This document shows positions 25,585 through 35,179 of a stretch of DNA of 64,000 nucleotides, piece by piece. This DNA is from Reyranella sp. (lineage in GTDB: Bacteria; Pseudomonadota; Alphaproteobacteria; Reyranellales; Reyranellaceae). The notes beneath the pieces are model-generated. The model worked only from the letters and a program-made list of their open reading frames with translations. It was not told the origin of the DNA and did not search any database. The stretch's first letter is position 1; each line of letters begins with the position of its first letter. The position numbers and the translations under genes were made by a program. The DNA is taken from assembly GCA_029946105.1 (NCBI GenBank), contig JAQSDW010000196.1, forward strand, positions 1-64,000. The letters run 5' to 3'.

Positions 25585-27198
25585 ATGTCCCCCAAGCGTA
25601 TCCTCGCCGTCCTGTTGTCGGTGCTGGCGTCTGCCGCCCTTGCGGGAGCAGCCCTCGCCGCCGATCTCGCGGGCCTCATCGCCAACCTGACCGCGGGTGG
25701 GTTCGGTGAACGCGAAACCGCGATCACCGCGTTGGCCGCGTCGGGCGAGCAGCGGGCCGCGCCGATCCTCGAAGCCCTGGCATCGGGCCAGCTCTATGTC
25801 CGCAAGTCCGACAATCTGGTGCTGATTGGCAAGCCCGACGGCAACCAGCTCTCCCTGACCGAAGCAATCTCCGGCAAGACCGCGGGCAGCGGCACCGAAG
25901 CCGAGCTCGACCGCGTCCGGGTTAACAATCGCCTGCGCGGCGTCATCGAAGCAGCCGTCGGTTCGCTCACGCTGATGAGTCCCGATGCCCGCGTGCGCCG
26001 CGGGGCTGCAGAGGCCCTGTTCAAGCGCCGCGATGCCGCCTCGCTGGCCGCCCTCGATGTGGCGCTGGCCGCGGAGAAAGACCCGCGCATTAAGCGCGCC
26101 ATGAGCGAGGCGCGGGCCGCCAGCGTTCTCGCCTCCGATGCGCCGACGGCGCAGAAGCTCGAAGCCATTGCGCTCGTGCGCGAGCGTGCCGATCGCGATT
26201 CGCTGGGCGTGCTGGACGCCACGGCCAATTCGGCGACCGATCCCGAAGTCAAGGCCGCCGCCGCTGCCGGCGCCAACGCCACCCGCCAGACCCTTGCCGC
26301 CTGGGAGGCGGCGCAGAATGTCTGGTATGGCATCTCGCTCGGCTCGGTCCTGCTGCTGGCAGCCATCGGCCTCGCCATCACCTTCGGTACCATGGGCGTG
26401 ATCAACATGGCGCACGGCGAGATGGTGATGCTGGGCGCTTATACGACCTTCGTCGTCCAGGAGATCATCCGGACCTCGGCGCCGCACCTGTTCGATGCCT
26501 CGCTGCTGATCGCACTGCCACTCGCTTTCGTGGTGGCGGGTGGTATCGGCATCCTGATCGAGCGCGGCATCATCCGCTTCCTCTACGGCCGGCCGCTCGA
26601 CACGCTGCTGGCGACCTGGGGTCTGTCGCTGGTGCTGCAGCAGGCCGTGCGCTCGATCTTCGGCTCGTCCAACCGCGAGGTCGGCGCGCCGTCGTGGATG
26701 TCGGGCGCCTTCCAGCTCGGCCAGCTCAACATCACCTACGGCCGGCTTTGGATCGTGGTGTTCTCGCTCATCGTGTTCGTGACCCTGATCCTGGTGCTGC
26801 GCAAGACGCCGCTCGGCCTCTATATGCGGGCGGTCACGCAGAACCGGCCGATGGCCTCGGCCATGGGCATCCGCACGCCGCGGGTCGATGCGCTCACCTT
26901 TGGCCTCGGCTCCGGCATCGCCGGCCTGGCCGGCGTGGCGCTCAGCCAAATCGACAACGTCAGTCCCAATCTCGGGCAGGGCTACATCATCGACTCGTTC
27001 ATGGTCGTGGTGTTCGGCGGCGTCGGCAATCTGTTCGGCACGCTGATCGGCGCGCTGACCCTGGGCGTGGTCAACAAATTCCTCGAACCCTACGCCGGAG
27101 CGGTGCTGGGCAAGATCCTAGTGCTGGTGTTTATCATCCTGTTCATCCAGCGTCGCCCGCGCGGCCTGTTCGCGCTGAAGGGCCGGTCAGTCGAATGA
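25585..27198 (+). CDS. urtB: Urea ABC transporter permease UrtB
   Basis: A 537-residue LivH-type permease. As usual for UrtB, a signal-like N-terminus (SVLASAALAGAALAADLAG) is followed by a periplasmic helical-repeat domain up to about residue 235. Then come eight or so transmembrane helices beginning WYGISLGSVLLLAAIGLAIT, with the MGVINMAHGEMVMLGAY motif. The ATG at 25585 is the first codon giving this signal. It pairs with UrtC. Confidence 0.93.
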   Translation: MSPKRILAVLLSVLASAALAGAALAADLAGLIANLTAGGFGERETAITALAASGEQRAAPILEALASGQLYVRKSDNLVLIGKPDGNQLSLTEAISGKTAGSGTEAELDRVRVNNRLRGVIEAAVGSLTLMSPDARVRRGAAEALFKRRDAASLAALDVALAAEKDPRIKRAMSEARAASVLASDAPTAQKLEAIALVRERADRDSLGVLDATANSATDPEVKAAAAAGANATRQTLAAWEAAQNVWYGISLGSVLLLAAIGLAITFGTMGVINMAHGEMVMLGAYTTFVVQEIIRTSAPHLFDASLLIALPLAFVVAGGIGILIERGIIRFLYGRPLDTLLATWGLSLVLQQAVRSIFGSSNREVGAPSWMSGAFQLGQLNITYGRLWIVVFSLIVFVTLILVLRKTPLGLYMRAVTQNRPMASAMGIRTPRVDALTFGLGSGIAGLAGVALSQIDNVSPNLGQGYIIDSFMVVVFGGVGNLFGTLIGALTLGVVNKFLEPYAGAVLGKILVLVFIILFIQRRPRGLFALKGRSVE

Positions 27199-27225
27199 GC
27201 CGGTCTGTCAAATGAGTACGGGCGA

Positions 27226-28344
27226 ATGATCACGCGCTTCCTGTTGCAGGGCATGGACCGGAACCTGCGCCTTTTCGTGTTGCTGGTCCTGGCGATCGGC
27301 ATCGCCCTGCCGCTGCTCAATCAGATCATGCCGCCCAGCAGCCCGTTCTACGTGCCCGCCTGGCTGCTGCAGCTGATCGGCAAGTATCTCAGCTTCGCCC
27401 TGCTGGCGTTGGCGGTCGACCTGGTGTGGGGCTTCTGCGGCATCCTCTCGCTCGGCCACGGTGCCTTCTTTGCGCTCGGCGGCTACTGCATGGGCATGTA
27501 TCTGATGCGCCAGATCGGCAGCCGCGGCGTCTACGGCAACCCGCTGCTGCCCGACTTCATGGTGTTCCTGAACTACAAGGAACTGCCCTGGTTCTGGTAC
27601 GGCTTCGACAATTTCGGCTTTGCCATGCTCATGGCCATCCTGGTGCCGAGCTTGCTGGCTTTTGCGTTGGGCTGGTTCGCCTTTCGCAGCCGCGTCACCG
27701 GCGTCTATCTCTCGATCATCACCCAGGCGATGACTTTCGCGCTGATGCTGGCATTTTTCCGCAACGACATGGGCCTCGGCGGCAACAACGGCATGACCGA
27801 TTTCAAGGAGATCCTGGGTTTCTCCGTACAGGCCGACAGCACCCGTGCCGTGCTCTGCTTCGCCTCGGCCTTCACGTTGGCGCTGGGCCTCGTCGTCTCG
27901 GCGGCGATCGTGGGCTCGCGCTTCGGCAAGGCGCTGACCGCGGTGCGCGATGCCGAAAGCCGCATGCGCTTCCTGGGCTACCGCGTCGAGGGCTACAAGC
28001 TCTTCGTCTTCGTGTTCTCGGCCGCCATGGCCGGCGTTGCGGGCGCGCTCTACGTGCCGCAGGTCGGCATCATCAATCCCAGCGAATTCTCGCCCGCCAA
28101 CTCGATCGAGGCCGTGCTCTGGGTCGCGGTCGGTGGTCGTGGCACGCTGATCGGGCCGGTGATCGGCGCCTTCATCGTCAACTTCGGCAAGACTTGGCTG
28201 ACCGGCGCGCTGCCGGAGTTCTGGCTGTTCGCGCTGGGCGCGCTGTTCATCGTCGTCACCCTGCTGCTGCCCAAGGGCGTGGTCGGCCTGTGGGGCCAGA
28301 TCAAGGCCCGCTCGCAGGCGAAGAAGGCGAGGGCGCCAGCATGA
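27226..28344 (+). CDS. urtC: Urea ABC transporter permease UrtC
   Basis: A 372-residue LivM-type permease with about ten hydrophobic segments. UrtC landmarks are LVWGFCGILSLGHGAFFALG, RNDMGLGGNNGMTDFKEILG and the EAA-like AVRDAESRMRFLGYRVEGYK. The C-terminus is basic and cytoplasmic. It ends 10 bp before urtD. Confidence 0.93.
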   Translation: MITRFLLQGMDRNLRLFVLLVLAIGIALPLLNQIMPPSSPFYVPAWLLQLIGKYLSFALLALAVDLVWGFCGILSLGHGAFFALGGYCMGMYLMRQIGSRGVYGNPLLPDFMVFLNYKELPWFWYGFDNFGFAMLMAILVPSLLAFALGWFAFRSRVTGVYLSIITQAMTFALMLAFFRNDMGLGGNNGMTDFKEILGFSVQADSTRAVLCFASAFTLALGLVVSAAIVGSRFGKALTAVRDAESRMRFLGYRVEGYKLFVFVFSAAMAGVAGALYVPQVGIINPSEFSPANSIEAVLWVAVGGRGTLIGPVIGAFIVNFGKTWLTGALPEFWLFALGALFIVVTLLLPKGVVGLWGQIKARSQAKKARAPA

Positions 28345-28354
28345 GTAACGTGGC

Positions 28355-29101
28355 ATGAGAAGCACCTCCGCGCTCCTCTACCTCAGCGGTGTCACCGTCT
28401 CGTTCGACGGCTTCAAGGCGCTGAACAACCTCTCGCTGCTGATCGAGCCGGGCGAGATGCGCGCCATCATCGGGCCCAACGGCGCCGGCAAGACCACCAT
28501 GATGGACGTCGTCACCGGCAAGACACGGCCGGACTCCGGTGAAGTCGTGTTCGACGGCCGCGCCGACCTCACCAAGCTCGATGAGGCGAACATTGCGACC
28601 CTGGGCATCGGACGGAAATTCCAGAAGCCCACGGTGTTCGAGAATCATACCGTGCGCGACAACCTGCTGCTGGCGCTGGCGGGCCTGCGCAAATGGCATC
28701 GCCTGCTGCTCGCCCAGCCGACCAAGGACGAGAACCACCGGTTGACCGAGATCCTTTCCGTCATCCGCATGGAAGAGCAGCAGTACATGCTGGGCGCGCG
28801 CCTCAGCCACGGCCAGAAGCAGTGGCTGGAGATCGGCATGCTGCTGGCCCAGGATCCCAAGCTCCTGCTGGTCGACGAGCCGGTGGCCGGCATGACCGAT
28901 GTCGAGACCGAGACCACGGCGCAGGTGTTGCGCGAGATCAACAAGACGCATTCGGTCGTCGTCGTCGAGCACGACATGAGCTTCGTGCGCGCGCTCGGCG
29001 TCAAGGTGACGGTGCTGCACGAGGGCTCGATGCTGGCCGAGGGCACGCTCGACCAGGTGAGCGCCGATCAGCGCGTCGTCGAAGTGTACCTCGGACGTTG
29101 A
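28355..29101 (+). CDS. urtD: Urea ABC transporter ATP-binding protein UrtD
   Basis: A 248-residue LivG-type ATPase. Walker A is GPNGAGKTT, signature LSHGQKQWLEIGMLL (the variant seen in UrtD), and Walker B LLLVDEPVAGMTDVET. The N-terminus LSGVTVSFDGFKALNNLSL is typical. It works with UrtE on the UrtBC pore. It starts 10 bp after urtC with no strong ribosome site, suggesting coupling. Confidence 0.93.
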   Translation: MRSTSALLYLSGVTVSFDGFKALNNLSLLIEPGEMRAIIGPNGAGKTTMMDVVTGKTRPDSGEVVFDGRADLTKLDEANIATLGIGRKFQKPTVFENHTVRDNLLLALAGLRKWHRLLLAQPTKDENHRLTEILSVIRMEEQQYMLGARLSHGQKQWLEIGMLLAQDPKLLLVDEPVAGMTDVETETTAQVLREINKTHSVVVVEHDMSFVRALGVKVTVLHEGSMLAEGTLDQVSADQRVVEVYLGR

Positions 29102-29117
29102 GCAGGGGACGATAGCA

Positions 29118-29813
29118 ATGCTCGCAGTCCGGAACGTCGATCTCTTCTACGGTGCCGCCCAGGCGTTGCGCTCGGTGTCGGTGTCGGCCACGATCGGCCG
29201 GGTGACCTGCCTGCTGGGCCGCAACGGCGTCGGCAAGACCAGCCTGCTGCGCGCCATCGTCGGCCTGCAGCCGATCGCCTCGGGCTCGATCGCCCTGGAA
29301 GATCACGAGATTTCCAAGCTGCCGCCCTATGAGCGGGCGCGACGTGGCGTGGCGCTGGTGCCGCAGGGGCGCGAGATCTTCCCGCTGCTGACAGTAAAAG
29401 AGAACCTCGAAACTGGCTTCGCGCCGGTCGGCCGCGATCAGCGCAAGATCCCCGACGAGGTGTTCGAACTCTTCCCGGTGCTCGATTCGATGCTGAAGCG
29501 CCGCGGCGGAGATCTCTCGGGCGGCCAGCAGCAGCAGCTCGCCATCGGCCGTGCGCTGACCATGCGGCCAAAGCTTCTGGTGCTCGACGAGCCGACCGAG
29601 GGCATCCAGCCGTCGGTGATCAAGGACATCGGCCGCGCCATCACCTTCCTGCGCCAGCGCGGCGACATGGCGATCCTCTTGGTCGAGCAGTATCTCGAAT
29701 TCGCCCACGAACTGGCCGACGATTTCGCGGTCATGGACCGCGGCGAGGTCGTGATGTCCGGCACCCGCGAGACCTTCGACGCGGACGCCGTGCGCCGTCA
29801 CATGACGGTCTGA
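29118..29813 (+). CDS. urtE: Urea ABC transporter ATP-binding protein UrtE
   Basis: A 231-residue LivF-type ATPase. Walker A is GRNGVGKTSLL, signature LSGGQQQQLAIGRAL, Walker B LLVLDEPTEGIQPSV, and the switch is VEQYLEFAHELAD. This is the last gene of the urt operon and is convergent with the following amidohydrolase, only 19 bp apart. Confidence 0.94.
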   Translation: MLAVRNVDLFYGAAQALRSVSVSATIGRVTCLLGRNGVGKTSLLRAIVGLQPIASGSIALEDHEISKLPPYERARRGVALVPQGREIFPLLTVKENLETGFAPVGRDQRKIPDEVFELFPVLDSMLKRRGGDLSGGQQQQLAIGRALTMRPKLLVLDEPTEGIQPSVIKDIGRAITFLRQRGDMAILLVEQYLEFAHELADDFAVMDRGEVVMSGTRETFDADAVRRHMTV

Positions 29814-29832
29814 GTGGCGCGCTCCGAAGAGG

Positions 29833-31533
29833 CTAGCCGGAGGCCTGAGCCCCGCGCACGAGGCGGCCCGGCCGCTCGCCCGTCAGCTCGTCGTTCTGCA
29901 TTGTCTCCACCCCGGCCACGAAGATGTGGCGGTAGCCCGAAGCACGCTGGATCAAACGCCGGCCGCCCGTCGGCAGGTCGTAGACCACTTGGGGCCGCTT
30001 GAGCTGCAGCGCATCGAAGTCGATCACGTTGATGTCGGCCTTGTGGCCCGGCGCCAGCAGGCCGCGATCGGCGAGGCCGTAGGACAAGGCCGTGCCGCGC
30101 GTCTGCTTGGCGATCAGGAATTCGAGGTCGAGCTTCGGTCCCCGTGTGCGATCGCGGCCCCACAGCGTCAGCAGCGAGGTCGGCGAAGAGGCGTCGCAGA
30201 TCACGCCGACATGGGCGCCGCCGTCGGCCACGCCCAGCACGGTCGCTTCATCGACGATCATCTCGTGCACCACGTCGAGGCTGCCGGCGGCATAATTCTC
30301 GAATGGCAGCATCAGCAGGCCCTTGCCGTCCTGTGCGAGGATCACTTCCAGGGCGACTTCCTGCGGCGTGCGGGCGGTGCGTTCGGCAATGGCTGCGACC
30401 GAATTGGCGAGATCGGGCTCGTAGTCCGGCCGGTCGGCGATGGGAAACATCTTGTGGAAGGCCTCGCCCATGTACGCCGGCGCGCCGCCGCGTGGTGCGA
30501 GCAGGCGCCGGCGCAAATCGGCATCGGCCGTCAGGCGCTGGTAGCGCGCATCGGGCGCCAGATCGCGCAGCTCGCGCCACACCGGTTGGGCTGCAAACGG
30601 ATGGACGGTGGTTTCGAGCCCCATGATCACGCCGATCGGCCGGCTGCCGACCTGCGCATTGGCCTCGTGGCCCTTGGCGCGCATTCGATGGATATTGGCC
30701 AGCGTGTCCCGCCACAGGTCGGGCTGGGCATCGACCTGGACCAGCAGGCAGGAGAGCGGGCGGCCCGCCAGCGTCGCCGCCGCTTCCAGCGCCTCGAACT
30801 CGCCGGGACCGAAGTCGGAATTCACCTCGATCACGCCGCGGCCGGCGCGCTTGATGCCCTGCGCGATGCCCAGCAACTCGGCCTCGCGGGCGGACAGCGA
30901 GGGTGTGAAACGACCATCGCGGGCCTTGTGCTTGGTGGTGCGCGAAGTCGTGAAGCCCATGGCGCCGGCCCGCAGCGCTTCCTCGGTGAGGCGCGCCATC
31001 TCCTCGATCTCGCGCTCGGTCGGGATCTCGTCGTGTTCGGCACCGCGATCGCCCATGACGTAGAAGCGCAGCGCGCCGTGCGGCAACTGGGCGGCCACGT
31101 CGACGGCGCGGTTCATCGATTGAAGTGCATCGAGATAGTCGGGGAAGGACTCCCAGTTGAACTTCACGCCCTCGCTCAGGACCGTGCCGGGAATGTCCTC
31201 GACACCTTCCATCAGGTTGATCAGGTAGCCCGACTGGCCGGGCCGCACCGGTGCGAAGCCCACGCCGCAATTGCCGAAAATCGTCGTGGTGACGCCATGC
31301 CACGAACTGGGCGTGACGAACGGATCCCAGGTCGCCTGGCCGTCGTAGTGGGTGTGGATGTCGACGAAGCCCGGGGCCACAATCAGGCCCCCGGCGTCGA
31401 TCTCGCGTTTGGCCGCACCGAGCCTGGGGCCGACGGCGGCGATCTTTCCATCTTGCACTGCGACATCGGCGACACGGCGCGGAGCACCGGAGCCATCGAT
31501 TACGGTTCCATTTCGGATGACGAGGTCAAACAT
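29833..31533 (-). CDS. Amidohydrolase, N-acyl-D-amino-acid deacylase family
   Basis: A 566-residue metal-dependent hydrolase. It opens MFDLVIRNGTVIDGSGAPRR, has the first metal motif DIHTHYDGQATWDP, then GNCGVGFAPVRPG, a long internal insertion and the C-terminal DKGL-type DRGLLAPGHKADINVIDFD. This is the D-aminoacylase branch, which releases a fatty or acetyl acid from N-acyl-D-amino acids, but many members have other amide substrates. There is no signal peptide. Its position at the end of the urea locus fits a general amide-nitrogen theme; the substrate is not known. Confidence 0.83.
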   Translation of the reverse strand: MFDLVIRNGTVIDGSGAPRRVADVAVQDGKIAAVGPRLGAAKREIDAGGLIVAPGFVDIHTHYDGQATWDPFVTPSSWHGVTTTIFGNCGVGFAPVRPGQSGYLINLMEGVEDIPGTVLSEGVKFNWESFPDYLDALQSMNRAVDVAAQLPHGALRFYVMGDRGAEHDEIPTEREIEEMARLTEEALRAGAMGFTTSRTTKHKARDGRFTPSLSAREAELLGIAQGIKRAGRGVIEVNSDFGPGEFEALEAAATLAGRPLSCLLVQVDAQPDLWRDTLANIHRMRAKGHEANAQVGSRPIGVIMGLETTVHPFAAQPVWRELRDLAPDARYQRLTADADLRRRLLAPRGGAPAYMGEAFHKMFPIADRPDYEPDLANSVAAIAERTARTPQEVALEVILAQDGKGLLMLPFENYAAGSLDVVHEMIVDEATVLGVADGGAHVGVICDASSPTSLLTLWGRDRTRGPKLDLEFLIAKQTRGTALSYGLADRGLLAPGHKADINVIDFDALQLKRPQVVYDLPTGGRRLIQRASGYRHIFVAGVETMQNDELTGERPGRLVRGAQASG

Positions 31534-31611
31534 GGCGACAGGATAGGCCCGGGGTGCCCGCTCGGTCTATGGTCGCCCCGTCAGTAGCCATCCCGTCCGG
31601 GAGTAAGACCG

Positions 31612-32760
31612 TTGCAAAGACCGCTTCTCTTCACGCCCCTCAAGCTGCGCGGCGTCACCGCGCCCAACCGCTGCGTCGTCTCGCCGATGGTCCAGTACCG
31701 CGCCACCGACGGGCAGTTGAACGACTATCACCTGGTTCATCTCGGCAAGTTTGCGCTGGGCAAGTTCGGCATCATCTTCACCGAGAACTGTGCAGTCGAG
31801 CCGCGCGGCCGCGTTACGCAAGGCGATCTCGGCATGTGGGACGATGGCCAGATCGAGGGCCACAAGCGGCTGACGCGGTTCATCCAGCAGGAGGGCTCAC
31901 TCGCCGCTACGCAGATCACCCATGCCGGCCGCAAGGCGTCGTCGCCGCGCCAATTCGACAAGCCGGACGAGTTCGGTCCGAAGGGCGCGGGCTGGGAGCG
32001 CTGGCAGGTCGTGGCACCCTCGGCGCTCTCCGCCGGCGAGCGCTACTCCGAGTCCCCGGTGGCGCTCGACGTCGCGGAGATGGACAGCATCGTGAGGAAA
32101 TTCGGCGAGGCCGCGCGCCGCGCCGACGCTGCGGGCTACGACGTGATCGAGATCCACGGCGCGCACGGCTATCTATTGGCCCAGTTCCTCTCGCCGCTCA
32201 GCAACAAGCGCAACGACCAGTATGGCGTCGACCGCGCCGGCCGCATGAAATTCCCGCTCATGGCGGCAAAGGCCGTGCGCGAGAACTGGCCCGAGCACAA
32301 GCCGATGTTCATCCGCGTCTCGGCGATCGATGGCGGAGGCGGCTGGGACGTTGACGATACGGTGGCCTATGCGCAGGAGCTGAAGGTGCTGGGCATCGAC
32401 GTGGTCGACACCTCGTCGGGCGGTCTCACCGGGCTTTCGACGGCGCTACCGGTGAAGCGAGCGCTGGGTTTCCAGGTGCCCTTCGCGGCGGCGGTAAAGC
32501 GTGGAGCGAAGATTCCCACCATGGCGGTCGGCCTGATCCTCGATGGGCCGCAGGCGGAAAAGATCCTGCAAGACGGCGACGCCGACCTGATCGCGATCGG
32601 TCGCCAGGCGCTCTACAACCCATTCTGGCCGGTCCACGCCGCGCAGGAGATGGGCTGCGACACCGACTTCAGCATGTGGAATCCCGAGTACGGCTGGTGG
32701 CTCGACAAGCGCAAGAACAACCTTCCGGTCGAGCGCGCCGCAACAGGACAAGTGAAATGA
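31612..32760 (+). CDS. NADH:flavin oxidoreductase, Old Yellow Enzyme family (YqjM-like)
   Basis: A 382-residue FMN enzyme with a TTG start preceded by GGGAGTAAGACC. The TIM-barrel opening reads LFTPLKLRGVTAPNRCVVSP with MVQYRATDG. ITHAGRKASSP and EIHGAHGYLLAQFLSPLSNK carry the substrate-binding His and FMN contacts, and GLILDGPQAEKILQDG and DLIAIGRQALYNPFWP form the phosphate site. It should reduce activated C=C bonds. It overlaps the CoA-transferase gene by 4 bp, and that gene overlaps the monooxygenase, forming a coupled trio. Confidence 0.88.
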   Translation: MQRPLLFTPLKLRGVTAPNRCVVSPMVQYRATDGQLNDYHLVHLGKFALGKFGIIFTENCAVEPRGRVTQGDLGMWDDGQIEGHKRLTRFIQQEGSLAATQITHAGRKASSPRQFDKPDEFGPKGAGWERWQVVAPSALSAGERYSESPVALDVAEMDSIVRKFGEAARRADAAGYDVIEIHGAHGYLLAQFLSPLSNKRNDQYGVDRAGRMKFPLMAAKAVRENWPEHKPMFIRVSAIDGGGGWDVDDTVAYAQELKVLGIDVVDTSSGGLTGLSTALPVKRALGFQVPFAAAVKRGAKIPTMAVGLILDGPQAEKILQDGDADLIAIGRQALYNPFWPVHAAQEMGCDTDFSMWNPEYGWWLDKRKNNLPVERAATGQVK

Positions 32761-33971
32761 CGGGAATTCTCGCTGGCCTTCGCATCGTCGAAGGGTCGGC
32801 TTTCATCGCCGCTCCCCTGGGCGGCATGACGCTGGCGCAACTCGGCGCCGACGTGATCCGCTTCGACGATATCAAGGGTGGCCTCGACAACGACCGCTGG
32901 CCGATCACGAAGGAAGGCCGCTCGTTCTACTGGGCCGGTCTCAACAAGGGCAAACGCTCGATCGCCGTCGACCTGCGCAATCCCAGGGGCCGCGAGCTGC
33001 TCACGGCCCTGATCACCTCACCGGGCGAGGGCGCGGGGATCTTCACCACCAACATGCCTGCGCGCGGCTGGCTCGCCTATGAGGAGCTCTCGAAGAAGCG
33101 TGCCGACCTGATTGCGCTGAATATCGTGGGCGCGCGCGACGGTTCGGCCCATGTCGACTACACGGTGAATGCCATCACCGGCTTTCCCATGGTCACTGGC
33201 CCAGTCGGCCACGAGGGTCCGGTCAATGCCGTGGCGCCGCCGTGGGATCTCGCCACCGCCTATGCCGGCGCCATGGCGATCCTGGCCGCCGAGCGGCACC
33301 GGCGGATGACGGGGCAGGGGCAGCGCATCGTGCTGCCGCTGCAGGACATGGCGCTCGCGACGACCTCGGCGCTGGGGTACCTCGGCGAAGCGGTCGTGAA
33401 CGAGGTCGACCGGCCGCGCTACGGCAACGAGATCTTCGGCACGTTCGGCCGCGATTTCAGGACCAGCGACGGCCGCTTCCTCATGATCTGCATCTTCTCC
33501 GACCGTCACGTCGATGCGCTGGCGGCGGCGGGCGGCTTTGCCGCGACCTTCAAGGAAATCGAGACGGCAGCCGGGGTCGATCTCAAGACCAATGCCGGCC
33601 GCTGGATCGCGCGTGACCGGCTGTGTGCGGTGATCGAGCCTTGGGTGGCCGCGCATACGGCGGCCGACGTCGGCGCTGCGCTGAAGAAGGCCGGTGCCCT
33701 GTGGGCGCCTTACCAGACCTTCCGCGAGCTGGCATCAGACAAGGCGGCGGTGCGCGACAACCCGATGTTCACCGTGCTCGACCAGCCCGGCATCGGCCGC
33801 TACCCGGTGGCGGCCTCGCCGTTGCAGTTCGGTGCTGTCCCGCGCGAGGCGCCCAGGGTTGCGCCCACCCTGGGCCAGCATACGGACGAGATTCTTTCCG
33901 CTATCCTCGGCCTGCCGGATCACGAGATCGCCCGGCTGCATGATGAAAAGGTCGTGGGTGGACCAAGATAG
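32757..33971 (+). CDS. Family III CoA-transferase, 2-methylfumaryl-CoA isomerase (Mct)-like
   Basis: A 404-residue CaiB/BaiF-type protein. The opening MTGILAGLRIVEGSAFIAAP, then LGGMTLAQLGADVIRFD, and later WAGLNKGKRSIAVDLRNPRG and VDYTVNAITGFPMVTGP, closely follow the wording of mesaconyl-CoA C1-C4 CoA-transferase from the 3-hydroxypropionate bicycle. Asp164 in PPWDLATAYAG is at the place of the catalytic aspartate. Mct moves CoA within one molecule. Here it is sandwiched between an OYE reductase and an aromatic hydroxylase, so an aryl or unsaturated acyl-CoA role is inferred. The family level is firm; the substrate is not. Confidence 0.8.
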   Translation: MTGILAGLRIVEGSAFIAAPLGGMTLAQLGADVIRFDDIKGGLDNDRWPITKEGRSFYWAGLNKGKRSIAVDLRNPRGRELLTALITSPGEGAGIFTTNMPARGWLAYEELSKKRADLIALNIVGARDGSAHVDYTVNAITGFPMVTGPVGHEGPVNAVAPPWDLATAYAGAMAILAAERHRRMTGQGQRIVLPLQDMALATTSALGYLGEAVVNEVDRPRYGNEIFGTFGRDFRTSDGRFLMICIFSDRHVDALAAAGGFAATFKEIETAAGVDLKTNAGRWIARDRLCAVIEPWVAAHTAADVGAALKKAGALWAPYQTFRELASDKAAVRDNPMFTVLDQPGIGRYPVAASPLQFGAVPREAPRVAPTLGQHTDEILSAILGLPDHEIARLHDEKVVGGPR

Positions 33972-35136
33972 AATTCTGATCGCCGGCGGCGGCATCGGCG
34001 GGCTCGCCGCGGCGCTGGCGCTGGCCCAGAAGGGCATCGCGTCGCTGGTTTTGGAGAAGGCCTCCAAACTGGGCGAGATCGGCGCCGGCATTCAGCTCGG
34101 CCCCAACGCCTTTCATTGTTTTGATCGCCTCGGCGTGGGCGAAGCGGCTCGCGGCATGGCGGTCTATATCGACTCGCTCCGCCTCATGGATGCCCTCGCC
34201 GACGGCGAGATCACCCATATCGACCTCGGCGACAAGTTCCGTGCCCGCTTCGGCAATCCCTATGCCGTGGTCCATCGCGGCGACCTGCACGGCGTGCTGC
34301 TGAAGGCCTGCAACGACCATCCGCTGATCGATCTCCGCACTCACAGCGAGGTCGTGGGCTACGACCAGGACGGCAGCAGCGTCACGGTCCGCCTCGCTGA
34401 CGGCACAACGGTGAAGGGCCGCGCGCTGGTCGGCGCCGACGGCCTGTGGTCCCACGTTCGGGGCCAGGTCGCGGGCGACGGCGCGCCGCGCGTTTCGGGC
34501 CACACCACCTATCGCTCGGTAATCCCGTTGGAGCAGATGCCGGAGGATTTGCGTTGGAACGCGGCCACTTTGTGGGCGGGGCCCAAGTGCCACATCGTCC
34601 ACTATCCGCTGTCGGGCTGGAAGGTTTTCAACCTCGTCGTCACCTATCACAATCACGCGCCCGAGCCGGTCGCCAGCAAGCCGGTGCCGGTCGAGGAAGT
34701 CCGCAAGGGTTTTACCCATATCTGCGAGCGGGCGCAGAACATCATCCGCCATGGCAAGGACTGGCACATGTGGGTGCTGTGCGACCGCGATCCCATCGAC
34801 AAGTGGATCGATGGCCGCGTGGCGCTGCTGGGCGACGCTGCCCATCCGATGATGCAGTACATGGCGCAGGGCGCCTGCATGGCGATGGAAGACGCAGTCT
34901 GCCTGGCCGACTCGCTCTCGCGCTACGACTCGCTCGAAACGGGCCTTGCCACCTACAGGACCCGACGCGTGCTGCGTACCGCGCGTGTGCAGCTGATGTC
35001 ACGCGCCATGGGCGATCACGTCTACCATCCCGACGGCCCGCACGCGGCACTGCGCAACGTCCTCATGAACGCCAAGAGCCAGGACCAGTGGCTCGATACG
35101 CTGGAATGGCTCTACGGCGGCAACGGCCTGGATTGA
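33958..35136 (+). CDS. FAD-dependent 3-hydroxybenzoate 6-monooxygenase-like protein
   Basis: Class A flavin hydroxylase of about 392 residues. The GTG at 33958 is chosen because AAAAGG lies 6 nt upstream; ATG codons at 33940 and 33943 are alternatives. FAD motifs: GGGIGGLAAALALAQKG, the DG motif GRALVGADGLWSHVRGQV, and GDAAHPMMQYMAQGACMAME. GPNAFHCFDRLGVGEAARGM and WNAATLWAGPKCHIVHYPL are wording of 3-hydroxybenzoate 6-hydroxylases, which form gentisate with NADH and O2. No gentisate 1,2-dioxygenase gene is in the window. It overlaps the CoA-transferase gene. Confidence 0.83.
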   Translation: MDQDRILIAGGGIGGLAAALALAQKGIASLVLEKASKLGEIGAGIQLGPNAFHCFDRLGVGEAARGMAVYIDSLRLMDALADGEITHIDLGDKFRARFGNPYAVVHRGDLHGVLLKACNDHPLIDLRTHSEVVGYDQDGSSVTVRLADGTTVKGRALVGADGLWSHVRGQVAGDGAPRVSGHTTYRSVIPLEQMPEDLRWNAATLWAGPKCHIVHYPLSGWKVFNLVVTYHNHAPEPVASKPVPVEEVRKGFTHICERAQNIIRHGKDWHMWVLCDRDPIDKWIDGRVALLGDAAHPMMQYMAQGACMAMEDAVCLADSLSRYDSLETGLATYRTRRVLRTARVQLMSRAMGDHVYHPDGPHAALRNVLMNAKSQDQWLDTLEWLYGGNGLD

Positions 35137-35179
35137 CGTAGATCATGGCGGCCAGCGTGACGCCGACCGATGAAGCGTC

